Shown piece by piece: positions 17,171 through 24,749 of a stretch of DNA of 64,000 bases (position 1 is the stretch's first letter; each line of letters begins with the position of its first letter). The stretch is from assembly GCA_041396585.1 (NCBI GenBank), contig JAWKYG010000009.1:1-64000 (forward strand). The letters run 5' to 3'. Made by a program: the position numbers and the translations under genes. Origin of the DNA: JAUIAI01 sp041396585. Lineage in GTDB: Bacteria > Pseudomonadota > Gammaproteobacteria > Burkholderiales > Burkholderiaceae_E. The notes beneath the pieces are model-generated. The model saw only the letters and a list, made by a program, of their open reading frames with translations. It was not told where the DNA came from and made no database searches.

Positions 17171-18919
17171 TTGAAACGCAGTCTCGAGGTCTATCGTCGG
17201 CTGCTGTCCTACACCCGGCCGTATCGCGCCGGTTTCCTGATCGCATTGGCGGGCATGATCATCGCGGCGGCCACCGAGCCGCTGTTTCCGGCGCTGATGA
17301 AGCCCTTGCTCGATGATGGCTTCTCGAACGCGGGCTCACTGCCCTTGTGGGCGGTGCCGGCCGCGCTGATCGGCATCTTCGTGGTGCGCGGCATTGCCTC
17401 GTTCACCAGCAGCTACGGGCTGGCCTGGGTGGCCAACAAGGTGCTGATCGATCTGCGCCGGCAGATGTTCTCGCACATGATGCATCTGTCCAAGGAGGCC
17501 TTCGAACGGGATGCCTCGGGGCTGATCGTCTCCAAGATCGTGTTCGAGGTCACCAATGTCACCGGGGCGGCCACGCATGTGATGACCGTGATCGTGCGTG
17601 ACTCATTGATCGTGCTCGGTCTGCTTGGCTGGCTGCTTTATCTGAACTGGAAACTGACCATGGTGGCGCTGGTCCTGATTCCGGTCACGGCGCTGGTGAT
17701 CCGCGTCTACAGCAAGCGGATGCGTGTCCTGGCGCGGCGCAATCTGGAGCACACCGGTGAACTCACGCGGGTGGTCCAGGAGGCCGTGCAGGGTATCAAG
17801 GTGGTCAAGATCTTCGGTGGTTATGATCAGCAGGGCAGGCTGTTCGAGCGCACCGCCGAGCGCCTGCGCAGCTTCGCCATGCGCATGACGGTGGCCGGTA
17901 GCGCCACCGTGCCGATCACCCAGATGCTGGCCTCGGTGGCGGTGTCGATCGTGATCGTCGTGGCGATGCTGCAATCGGCGAACAATCAGACCACCGTGGG
18001 CGGGTTCGTCTCGTTCATCACCGCGATGCTGATGCTGCTCGCGCCCTTGAAGCGCCTGGCAGATGTCAATGCCGAGTTGCAGCGCGGGCTGGCGGCAGCC
18101 GAGGGCGTGTTCGCCTTGCTCGATCAACCGGCCGAGATCGATGACGGCCCGCTGCGCATGGAGCGGGCGCGGGGCGCGATCCGCTTCGAGCGGGTGAGCT
18201 TCCGATACCCGGGCTCGGAGATCGATGCCATTCGCGAGATCGATCTGGAGATCGTGCCGGGAGAGGTGGTCGCGCTGGTGGGCGCCTCGGGTGCTGGCAA
18301 GAGTTCGCTGGTCTCGCTGCTGCCGCGTCTGGTGTCGCCCAGCGCCGGCCGCATCCTGCTCGATGGCGTGCCGATCGATCAGATCCGTCTGGCTGATCTG
18401 CGCTCGCAACTGGGCATGGTGAGCCAGGATGTCACGCTGTTCAATGACACGGTGCGCGGCAATGTCACCTTCGGCTGTCCGCAGATTCCTGATGATTCGG
18501 TGATCTGGGAGGCCTTGCGCGGCGCCGCGCTCGATGAGCATGTGCGCAGCCTGCCGGGCGCGCTCGATCATCAGATCGGCGAAGGTGGCGGGCGTTTTTC
18601 GGGCGGGCAACGCCAGCGCCTGGCGATCGCGCGTGCGCTGCTGCGTGATCCGCCGGTGTTGCTGCTCGACGAGGCGACCTCGGCGCTCGACACCCGGACC
18701 GAGCGCGAAGTGCAGCAGGCGCTGGATCGCATCATGGCCGGTCGTACCACGCTGGTGGTCGCGCATCGCCTGTCCACGATCGAACGGGCCGACCGGATCG
18801 TGGTCATGGACCACGGTCGCATTCTCGAGCAGGGTGATCACGAGACCCTGTTGGCCGCCGGGGGCATTTATGCGAGCCTGCACAGCCTGCAGTTCGCGGA
18901 CACCGATTCCGTGTCCTGA
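17171..18919 (+). CDS. msbA: Lipid A export ATP-binding/permease protein MsbA
   Basis: A 582-residue ABC half-transporter, exactly the E. coli MsbA length, that flips lipid A-core across the inner membrane using ATP. It has six membrane helices (about residues 20-300) and a nucleotide-binding domain with GASGAGKSS (Walker A), FSGGQRQRLAIARAL (signature), VLLLDEATSALD (Walker B) and VVAHRLST (switch His). I place the start at TTG 17171 (MKRSLEVYRRLLSY): GGGGAG stands about 8 nt upstream and the length is then right. The frame stays open upstream to 17036 but that part is not homologous. A sugar transferase for LPS core follows, consistent with an envelope role. Confidence 0.93.
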   Translation: MKRSLEVYRRLLSYTRPYRAGFLIALAGMIIAAATEPLFPALMKPLLDDGFSNAGSLPLWAVPAALIGIFVVRGIASFTSSYGLAWVANKVLIDLRRQMFSHMMHLSKEAFERDASGLIVSKIVFEVTNVTGAATHVMTVIVRDSLIVLGLLGWLLYLNWKLTMVALVLIPVTALVIRVYSKRMRVLARRNLEHTGELTRVVQEAVQGIKVVKIFGGYDQQGRLFERTAERLRSFAMRMTVAGSATVPITQMLASVAVSIVIVVAMLQSANNQTTVGGFVSFITAMLMLLAPLKRLADVNAELQRGLAAAEGVFALLDQPAEIDDGPLRMERARGAIRFERVSFRYPGSEIDAIREIDLEIVPGEVVALVGASGAGKSSLVSLLPRLVSPSAGRILLDGVPIDQIRLADLRSQLGMVSQDVTLFNDTVRGNVTFGCPQIPDDSVIWEALRGAALDEHVRSLPGALDHQIGEGGGRFSGGQRQRLAIARALLRDPPVLLLDEATSALDTRTEREVQQALDRIMAGRTTLVVAHRLSTIERADRIVVMDHGRILEQGDHETLLAAGGIYASLHSLQFADTDSVS

Positions 18920-18979
18920 GCCCGGGCTGACCATGCCGCTTGCTTGCGCCCCGAGCGCGTCCGCCCGACTGACAAGCCG

Positions 18980-19786
18980 ATGAGTGCGGTCCAGGTTCCT
19001 GCCGCGCCGCGGCTATCGGCGATCATCATCACGCGTAACGAGGCGGCCAACATCGGCGCCTGTCTGGCCTGCCTGGGCTTTGCCGATGAATGCATCGTGC
19101 TCGACTCCAACAGCGAAGACGGCACTGTGGATATTGCGCGGGCTGCTGGTGCACGCGTGGTGCAGACCGATCACTGGCCCGGCTTCGGGCCCCAGAAGAA
19201 TGCCGCCCTCGATCTGGCCCGGGGCCGGTGGGTCTTGTCGGTGGATGCCGATGAGCGCATCTCGCCGGCGCTGGCCGAACAGATCCTGGCGGCGATCTCG
19301 TCACCGGGTGCGCACAGTGCCTGGCGCCTGCCACGCAGGACCCGGTTTCTCGGCCGCTGGATCCGCCATTGCGGCTGGACGCCAGACTATGTCCTGAGAT
19401 TGTTCCGGCGCGACTGCGCGCGTTTCTCGGATGATCTGGTGCATGAGCGGGTTGTGCTCGCGCAAGGTCGGCTCGGGACGCTGTCCGTGCCGATCGATCA
19501 TCACAGCTATCCCGATCTGGCCGCATTCTGGCGCAAGACCGAGCATTTCTCGCGGCTCTGGGCGCATCAGCAATTCGCCCGCGGCAGACGGGTCAGTCTG
19601 CTCCAGGCCATCGCCAGCGGCCTGAGCGCGTTCTTGCGCAGCTACCTGTTGCGGCTCGGGTTCCTCGATGGCGCAACCGGTCTGGTGCTCTGCCTGTTGC
19701 TCGGCCAGGGGGCGTTCATCAAGTATCTGACCTTGATCGAGCTCTGGCGGGTGGCCGATGCCGCGCAGGCTGGCGGACAGTCCTGA
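18980..19786 (+). CDS. Family 2 glycosyltransferase, WaaE/KdtX-like LPS core enzyme
   Basis: A 268-residue GT2 enzyme with LSAIIITRNEAANI at the N-terminus, LDSNSEDGT, the metal-binding SVDADERIS and GWTPDYVLRLFRR, as in WaaE-type beta-1,4-glucosyltransferases that add glucose to the inner-core heptose of LPS. A hydrophobic C-terminal stretch (about 215-255) may associate it with the membrane. The ATG at 18980 is preferred; a TTG 36 bp upstream adds nothing recognisable. Its place 60 bp after msbA supports a lipopolysaccharide role. The exact sugar and acceptor are inference. Confidence 0.8.
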   Translation: MSAVQVPAAPRLSAIIITRNEAANIGACLACLGFADECIVLDSNSEDGTVDIARAAGARVVQTDHWPGFGPQKNAALDLARGRWVLSVDADERISPALAEQILAAISSPGAHSAWRLPRRTRFLGRWIRHCGWTPDYVLRLFRRDCARFSDDLVHERVVLAQGRLGTLSVPIDHHSYPDLAAFWRKTEHFSRLWAHQQFARGRRVSLLQAIASGLSAFLRSYLLRLGFLDGATGLVLCLLLGQGAFIKYLTLIELWRVADAAQAGGQS

Positions 19787-19915
19787 GCCGCGGCCCGCGC
19801 CGGCCGCCTCCCCGCCGTTGCCGCTTCGCCAGCAGGCCGAGCCTATACTCCGGGATGCCGGGCCGGCTCAGGCGGCCGAGTCACATGGTCCCAATTCGAT
19901 ATCTGGAGTTCATTC

Positions 19916-20497
19916 ATGAATCAAGCATCCGATCGCTACCCGCATGCCGAGATCGAGGGTCTGCCCGAAGACATCCGGGCGCAGATTCTGGCGGTGCAGG
20001 AAAAGGCCGGATTCGTCCCCAATGTATTCCTGAAACTTGCCCGGCGCCCGGATGAATTTCGCGCCTTCTTCATGTATCACGATGCGCTGATGCTGCGTGA
20101 CAGCGGCCTGAGCAAGGGCGAGAGGGAGATGATCGTGGTGGCCACCAGCGCGATCAACCAGTGTCTGTACTGCGTGGTCGCGCATGGCGCGATCCTGCGC
20201 ATCTACGAGAAAAATCCCCGCGTCGCCGATCAGCTGGCCACCAACTATCGCAAGGCCGAGATCACCCCGCGTCAGCGGGCCATGCTCGATTTCGCGTGCA
20301 AGGTGGCGGCTGACTCCGCAAGCCTCGGCGAGGCCGATTTCGCGGCCCTGGCCGGGCATGGCTTCAGCGATGACGATGCCTGGGACATCGGCGCGATCGC
20401 GGCCTTCTTTGCGTTGTCGAACCGGATGGCGAATCTGTCGGGCATGCTGCCCAACGAAGAGTTCTACGCCATGGGCCGGATGCCACGTGCCCGCTGA
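19916..20497 (+). CDS. AhpD-like peroxidase-related protein (carboxymuconolactone decarboxylase fold)
   Basis: A 193-residue all-helical protein of the AhpD superfamily. The redox motif NQCLYCVVAHG carries the CxxC pair and distal His used by alkylhydroperoxidase AhpD. Overall length and the start (YPHAEIEGLPEDIRAQI) fit the peroxidase-related enzyme subgroup, roughly 190 residues. It probably takes part in peroxide or disulfide chemistry in the cytoplasm. GGAG seven nt before ATG 19916 supports the start, and a TATACT box at 19844-19849 may be part of its promoter. It is convergent with egtB. Confidence 0.85.
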   Translation: MNQASDRYPHAEIEGLPEDIRAQILAVQEKAGFVPNVFLKLARRPDEFRAFFMYHDALMLRDSGLSKGEREMIVVATSAINQCLYCVVAHGAILRIYEKNPRVADQLATNYRKAEITPRQRAMLDFACKVAADSASLGEADFAALAGHGFSDDDAWDIGAIAAFFALSNRMANLSGMLPNEEFYAMGRMPRAR

Positions 20498-20528
20498 AGC
20501 TTGATCGCACGCAGCCCGCGATCATGCT

Positions 20529-21722
20529 TCAGCCGCGACGCGGGCCGCGCGCCAGTCGCAGGCCGGTCAGTTGCCAGCGGGTGGCGGCCGGAAAGAAGTT
20601 TCGATAGGTGATCCGGCTGTGGCCCGGTGGGGTCAGCCTCGAGCCCCCGCGCAACACATACTGATTCACCATGAACTTGCCGTTGTACTCGCCCACCGCG
20701 CCCGCGGCAGCCTGGTAGCCCGGATAGGGCGCATAGCTGCTCGAGGTCCACTGCCAGGCCGTGTTGGCCAGGTCTGGAAGTTGCGCTGGCACCTGCCGGG
20801 CGGCATGCTCCCACTCGAACTCGGTGGCCAGCCGGGCGCCCGCGAAACGCGCATAGGCATCGGCCTCGTACAGGCTCAGGTGTATGACCGGCTCTTGCTC
20901 GCGAAGCGGTGCTTCGCCGTCCAGGCCGAAGCGACACCAGCGGCCGTCGCGTTGTTGCCAGTAGGCCGGTGCCTGCCAGCCCTGCTCGGTCAGCGCCGCA
21001 AAACCCTCGGACAACCAGAATTCCGGGCGCTGATAGCCACCGGCATCGATGAACGCCAGATATTCGCCGTTGGTGACAAGGCGCTCGGCGATTTCGTAGG
21101 GTGCCAGCCATTGGGTGTGGGCCGGGCCTTCGTTGTCGAACGCAAATCCCCGGCCATCGTGCCCGACGGTGACCGCGCCGCCTTCGAAGCCGTGCCAGGC
21201 CATGGGCGCCGGCCCTGGCGCGGGTCGATCCAGCGCCGGGCCATAGACGGGTCGCAGCGGATTCAGGCTGAGCAGATGCTTGAGATCCGTGAGCTGCAGC
21301 TCCTGATGCTGCTGCTCGTGGTTCAGACCGAGCAGAACCAGGGCGTGAAGATCGGTGTCGGCATGATGCCCTTGGTCGAACCACCGGAGCATGCCGGCAT
21401 CGACATGCTCCCTGTAGGCAAGCACTGTGTTCAGATCGGGGCGCGACAGCAGACCGCGAATCGGCCTCGGAAACTGCTCGCCGATGCTGTTGTAGTACGA
21501 ATTGAACAGATACGAGAAAGACGGATCGAATGCGCGGTAGCCGGGCAGGCCGGGCGTGAGCACGAAGGTTTCCCAGAACCAACTGGTGTGCGCGAGATGC
21601 CATTTCTGCGGGCTGGCATCGGGCATCGATTGCAGCGCGCAGTCTTCGGCGCTCAGGGGCTCGATCAATGCGCGGGATCTGCTGCGGATGTCACGGTAGG
21701 TTCGTATGAGGTCGTCGGTCAT
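20529..21722 (-). CDS. egtB: Ergothioneine biosynthesis protein EgtB-like sulfoxide synthase
   Basis: A 397-residue non-haem iron enzyme with an N-terminal DinB-like helical domain and a C-terminal formylglycine-generating-enzyme-type domain. The iron-binding histidines are visible as WHLAHTSWFWE (about 41-51) and HEQQHQE (H135, H139, E141); the C-terminal domain ends RGGSRLTPPGHSRITYRNFF, typical of EgtB. The family joins hercynine to a thiol with oxygen. The usual partner, the methyltransferase EgtD, is not adjacent here. It starts 70 bp after the JAB gene on the same strand, so it may be read from the ubiquitin-like operon's transcript. Confidence 0.9.
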   Translation of the reverse strand: MTDDLIRTYRDIRSRSRALIEPLSAEDCALQSMPDASPQKWHLAHTSWFWETFVLTPGLPGYRAFDPSFSYLFNSYYNSIGEQFPRPIRGLLSRPDLNTVLAYREHVDAGMLRWFDQGHHADTDLHALVLLGLNHEQQHQELQLTDLKHLLSLNPLRPVYGPALDRPAPGPAPMAWHGFEGGAVTVGHDGRGFAFDNEGPAHTQWLAPYEIAERLVTNGEYLAFIDAGGYQRPEFWLSEGFAALTEQGWQAPAYWQQRDGRWCRFGLDGEAPLREQEPVIHLSLYEADAYARFAGARLATEFEWEHAARQVPAQLPDLANTAWQWTSSSYAPYPGYQAAAGAVGEYNGKFMVNQYVLRGGSRLTPPGHSRITYRNFFPAATRWQLTGLRLARGPRRG

Positions 21723-21792
21723 GCGGGTGTTGGTCAGGGCGCTCAGGATGGCGGAAATTGTCGAAGAGCGCCCGCGCGGACGCCAGACATGG

Positions 21793-22356
21793 TCAGTCGT
21801 CCAGACACAGGCTTACGTGCAGGCAGTCGGTGCCCAGGAAGGCCGCGTGTTCGCCACGTATCGGGTCGATCACCCAGCCCACGCTGTAGGGGTGGCTGAA
21901 GAATGCCCGCTGCGTGTGTCTGTCGGTGGCACTGAAGAATGCCCCCAGGTTCGGATGACTGTGATACCAGCCGATAATCCGGCTGGCGGGCTCCGCATCC
22001 TGCAGGCGCAAGAGCAGGGCGTTGGCATCGGTCCATACCCCGCTCCGCATCCGAAGCGAGACCGCATCGCCGTCATTGTCGATGGCGGCAACGGCGGCGA
22101 GCAAACGGATGCGGCCCGGTTGCTCGCCGGGTGCATCAGCCGTGGCATGTGCGGTGCCCAGCAGCAGCCCGCCCTGTTCGACACGTGCCCGTCCAAGATG
22201 GTTCAGCACCGCCTCGAGCGCGGCACGGCTGACGCTGATCCGGGGATATTGCGCGGCACCAGCTTGCTGGCCCGCGAGCGCGCGTGTCTCAGCCGTGCCC
22301 GGGCCGCCCGGCCACACGGGCAGGATCGGCGACGGTGATTCGTCGCGCCAGTGCAT
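21793..22356 (-). CDS. JAB/JAMM-family deubiquitinase-like metallopeptidase
   Basis: A 187-residue protein with a complete JAMM zinc-peptidase signature: E60 before GGLLLG, then HSHPNLGAFFSATD (H132, H134, S142, D145, exact HxH-x7-S-x2-D spacing). JAMM enzymes cleave isopeptide or peptide bonds at the C-terminus of ubiquitin-like proteins. The residues needed for zinc binding and catalysis are all there, so it should be active. The ATG at 22356 overlaps the E2 stop as TGATG. As the last gene of the E1 / Ubl / E2 / JAB set, its inferred role is to mature the ubiquitin-like protein, to remove it from targets, or both. The first about 38 residues have no recognised domain. Confidence 0.9.
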   Translation of the reverse strand: MHWRDESPSPILPVWPGGPGTAETRALAGQQAGAAQYPRISVSRAALEAVLNHLGRARVEQGGLLLGTAHATADAPGEQPGRIRLLAAVAAIDNDGDAVSLRMRSGVWTDANALLLRLQDAEPASRIIGWYHSHPNLGAFFSATDRHTQRAFFSHPYSVGWVIDPIRGEHAAFLGTDCLHVSLCLDD

Positions 22357-22949
22357 CAGGTGTGTGCCTCGAACGCGCGGCTGCAGCGCGGGCAATCGAC
22401 CATGCCGTGGCGGCCGCCGGGCAGGCGAAGCCTCGCGCGACAATGCGGACACTGGCGCACGATGCGATCGGCGTCTTGCCGCCAGTCGATCCTGGCGCTG
22501 GGAAACGCCTGTGGATGCTCACGGCGTGCCCGCGCATACCATTGACCGGCCGCCGCGTTCGCGATCGATTGCAGATTCACCAGCATGCCGTCGAACAGGA
22601 GCAGTCGTACCACGCGCATCAGGTAGAGATCGAGGCCTTCGCCGGGTTGCCAGCGGCTACCGACACAGACCACGCCGGACTCGAAGACATTCGGATGAAA
22701 GACCGGCCGGCCCTCCACCCGTGTGGTCGGTGCATCGAACGGATACCGGCTCGGCAACTCGATGCTGAGCTCGAACGAGCTCAGCGCATGCTGTGGGTAG
22801 CCGGCATCGGTGGCCGTCGGGCGGTGTACACGAACGCGCACGCGCGAATCCTGAGAGGCATCGAGCAGCTCGAGTTCGCCCTTGCTGGCCAGGGCCAGTG
22901 CACGCACACGGTCGATGTCGGCGAGCCGCCGACTGGCCATCCCGCTCAT
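22356..22949 (-). CDS. E2-like ubiquitin-conjugating enzyme fused to a C-terminal zinc ribbon
   Basis: A 197-residue protein whose residues 1-150 show the UBC fold of eukaryotic E2 enzymes: an ELSIELPSRYPFDAP segment (E2 YPF motif), HPN at 85-87 and, seven residues later, the candidate catalytic C95 in GVVCVG, the same HPN-x7-Cys spacing as in human UbcH5-type E2s. A C-terminal zinc ribbon follows with CPHC (167, 170) and CPRC (186, 189). E2s accept the activated modifier from E1 as a thioester and pass it to a target. The start at 22949 overlaps the Ubl stop (ATGA); a second ATG lies three codons later. The ribbon may bind substrate or another component, which is inference. Confidence 0.88.
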   Translation of the reverse strand: MSGMASRRLADIDRVRALALASKGELELLDASQDSRVRVRVHRPTATDAGYPQHALSSFELSIELPSRYPFDAPTTRVEGRPVFHPNVFESGVVCVGSRWQPGEGLDLYLMRVVRLLLFDGMLVNLQSIANAAAGQWYARARREHPQAFPSARIDWRQDADRIVRQCPHCRARLRLPGGRHGMVDCPRCSRAFEAHT

Positions 22950-23215
22950 CGCCCGGCGACCAGCACGGGTTGCACCTCGAGCATATCGCCGGCCCGAACC
23001 GAATCGCCGATCCGCGCCGTCGGTGACAGGGCCTGGCCGGTCGTGACATTGACCAGTGTGTAGTCGGTATCGGTGGGCAGCGCCCAGTTGTCGGCCGCGC
23101 TCTGTATCACCTGGGCGGCGGTCTGGTCGGCCGAAATCTCGATCGCCGCGCGACGGGTCTGATCCGCGGTGCGCACGGTCAGAGACAGTTCGGTGCCGGT
23201 TTGCAGCTGGCTCAT
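22946..23215 (-). CDS. Ubiquitin-like beta-grasp protein (YukD/EsaB-like)
   Basis: An 89-residue protein with the alternating hydrophobic pattern of a ubiquitin fold: LSLTVRT strand, AAIEISADQTAAQVIQSA (strand then helix), YTLVNVTTGQAL and GDMLEVQPV as the last strand. It has no Cys. The C-terminus is ...VLVAGR rather than a Gly-Gly end; if the operon's JAB peptidase removed Arg89, Gly88 would be exposed for adenylation. The family call rests on pattern, size and position between E1 and E2 genes, since such proteins diverge strongly. Both junctions are ATGA overlaps (E1 stop at 23212, E2 start at 22949), implying fixed co-production. Confidence 0.8.
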   Translation of the reverse strand: MSQLQTGTELSLTVRTADQTRRAAIEISADQTAAQVIQSAADNWALPTDTDYTLVNVTTGQALSPTARIGDSVRAGDMLEVQPVLVAGR

Positions 23216-24366
23216 GTGGGGCTCCCTGGCGATGGTGTACCGAACTCCGGCAGCCCGACCAGGCGGTCATCGTCGAGCAGCCAGATGCATTCTGGAACAA
23301 CGTTGGAGAAGCGGCTACGCAGTTCAAATCCGCGGGCCTGCTCGCGGATATCGACCGCCACCGTTGTGCTCTCGCATCGGGCGCAACGGGTAATCGCATC
23401 GGTGAGCGCGGCCGCCCGCCTGCCGATGAAGGCGCCCTGGGCGGGTTCCTGTCCGCAGCGTGTGCACGCGCATTGCCAGACGATACGGTCGCTGAGCCGA
23501 TAGCTGCGCTGACCGTCGCTGTCGCCGAACAAGGCCAGCGCCTGGCCGATACCGTCGGCCTGGCCGAGCCACTGTGCCGGGCAGGGCAGCAGACCACAGC
23601 CGGGACACAGCTCGGAGCGCGCGATGGTGCTGCGGGTCGACCGGCCGCTCAGTCCGTCGAAAAACACTCTCTCGGCTTGCCCGGGGGGTGAGCCTCGACG
23701 GTCACAGCCGGTACAGCGCAATGCCTCGCCCACGGCGAGCGCGGCGACGATGCTGGCAGTCAGCGTGGTAGTGGGCATCACGCGTTCTCGCAAGGCAGCG
23801 CGCAGCAGGCCGCCGCAACTCAGGCGCTCGGCCATTCTGGCGTGCACGGATTGCGGCAGCGCGCACTCATAGCAGGCCACCGGCCGATCGGGCGCAAACG
23901 GGAACACCGACACGCTGGCCGAGCGCGCATCGATCGCGGCATCGACATAGGGCGTGGCGCCCAGCAGGCAAACCTGGTTGGTGCGCACGCGCGCCTCGAA
24001 GTTGTCGAGCGCGCCGATCACCACATCGTGCGTACCCACCAGCGCCGGGGTCAGGCGCAGATGCAGGTCGCCGACGATTGCCTCCAGCGCGACCGAGGGG
24101 TCGAGCGCCTGCGCATGTGCGATCACGGCGGTCGCCTTGTCGCGGCCTACGTCGGATTCGCGCAGCAGCACGCTGCGAGTGAGGTTATGACGCTCGACCC
24201 GGTCGCGGTCGATGATCGTGATGCGCCCACAGCCGAGCAGCACGAGATTCTTGATCAGCTCGTTGCCAATGGCACCCGCACCAACGACGAGCACGTTCAA
24301 GGCGCGCAGGGCATCCTGCGACAGGCCTTCGATCTGGGTATGGCGCAGATATCGAGATTCACTCAT
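23212..24366 (-). CDS. E1-like ThiF/MoeB-family adenylating enzyme with extra zinc-binding C-terminus
   Basis: A 384-residue E1-like protein. The Rossmann ATP site is VVGAGAIGNE (27-36), followed by IIDRDRVERHNLTRS (Asp53, Asn61 and Arg64 in the usual places) and ALDN (D121). A MoeB-type structural zinc site is formed by CYEC (165, 168) and CPGC (254, 257). The C-terminal 100 residues carry a second set, CTRC (301, 304) and CARC (328, 331), not found in plain MoeB. The Cys usually aligned near the VMPTTT segment is absent; C184 is my candidate for the thioester cysteine. It would adenylate the adjacent Ubl and load the E2. The stop overlaps the Ubl start. Confidence 0.9.
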   Translation of the reverse strand: MSESRYLRHTQIEGLSQDALRALNVLVVGAGAIGNELIKNLVLLGCGRITIIDRDRVERHNLTRSVLLRESDVGRDKATAVIAHAQALDPSVALEAIVGDLHLRLTPALVGTHDVVIGALDNFEARVRTNQVCLLGATPYVDAAIDARSASVSVFPFAPDRPVACYECALPQSVHARMAERLSCGGLLRAALRERVMPTTTLTASIVAALAVGEALRCTGCDRRGSPPGQAERVFFDGLSGRSTRSTIARSELCPGCGLLPCPAQWLGQADGIGQALALFGDSDGQRSYRLSDRIVWQCACTRCGQEPAQGAFIGRRAAALTDAITRCARCESTTVAVDIREQARGFELRSRFSNVVPECIWLLDDDRLVGLPEFGTPSPGSPT

Positions 24367-24404
24367 GCGGTTCGCGGGGCCATCCAGGCGTTGTCGGGGA
24401 TCGG

Positions 24405-24749
24405 TCAGTCGATCACGTCGACATCATCGAATGCGGTCGCCCGGCAGCTCGCGCAACGGCCACCGTTTTCACGCCGCAATGTCACGAGACTGTCGGCGTG
24501 ATAAAAGGACTGGCATTGGGCACACCGAACCAGAGCGCGCGCCGGATCGATCGGCTCGGCACTGAACGCGTCGCGCAGGCCGGCCAGATCGGCGCGTCGC
24601 GCCATGAACACGGCGCCACCGTGCGCACGCCGGGCGCCCTGCTTGCGGGGCCGGTAGGTCTGGCGATCCGCGCCGGCGGCGCCGAACACCTGCCGGACGA
24701 ACCATACGCCAACCATCAACACGGCCAATAGAACCAGCAATCTCGGCAT
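24405..24749 (-). CDS. Membrane-anchored zinc-binding protein, possible E3-like component
   Basis: A 114-residue protein: one N-terminal membrane helix (residues 3-22), a basic linker, and a C-terminal zinc module CAQC (76, 79), H84, CASC (99, 102). The motif YHADSL followed by ENGGRC resembles the treble-clef half of prokaryotic RING-like domains, where a YH..C segment precedes ENGG-C; a simple zinc ribbon (PP0621-like) is the alternative. It is the first gene of the ubiquitin-like operon, 38 bp before the E1. I prefer ATG 24749, with GGAG five nt upstream, over the GTG six bases earlier. An E3-like or membrane-recruiting role is inference from context only. Confidence 0.7.
   Translation of the reverse strand: MPRLLVLLAVLMVGVWFVRQVFGAAGADRQTYRPRKQGARRAHGGAVFMARRADLAGLRDAFSAEPIDPARALVRCAQCQSFYHADSLVTLRRENGGRCASCRATAFDDVDVID

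Noticed and set aside
22356..23597. 413-codon minus-strand frame joining the E2 to an N-terminal extension across Ubl and E1
   Set aside because: The extension lies inside the Ubl and E1 genes in another frame and has no homology. The ATG at 22949 with an ATGA junction is the natural E2 start.
21793..24749. Ubiquitin-like operon as molybdopterin or thiamine sulfur-carrier genes
   Set aside because: ThiF/MoeB-type E1s also act there, but the E2 with HPN-Cys, the JAMM protease and the absence of moa, mob or thi genes point to protein conjugation.
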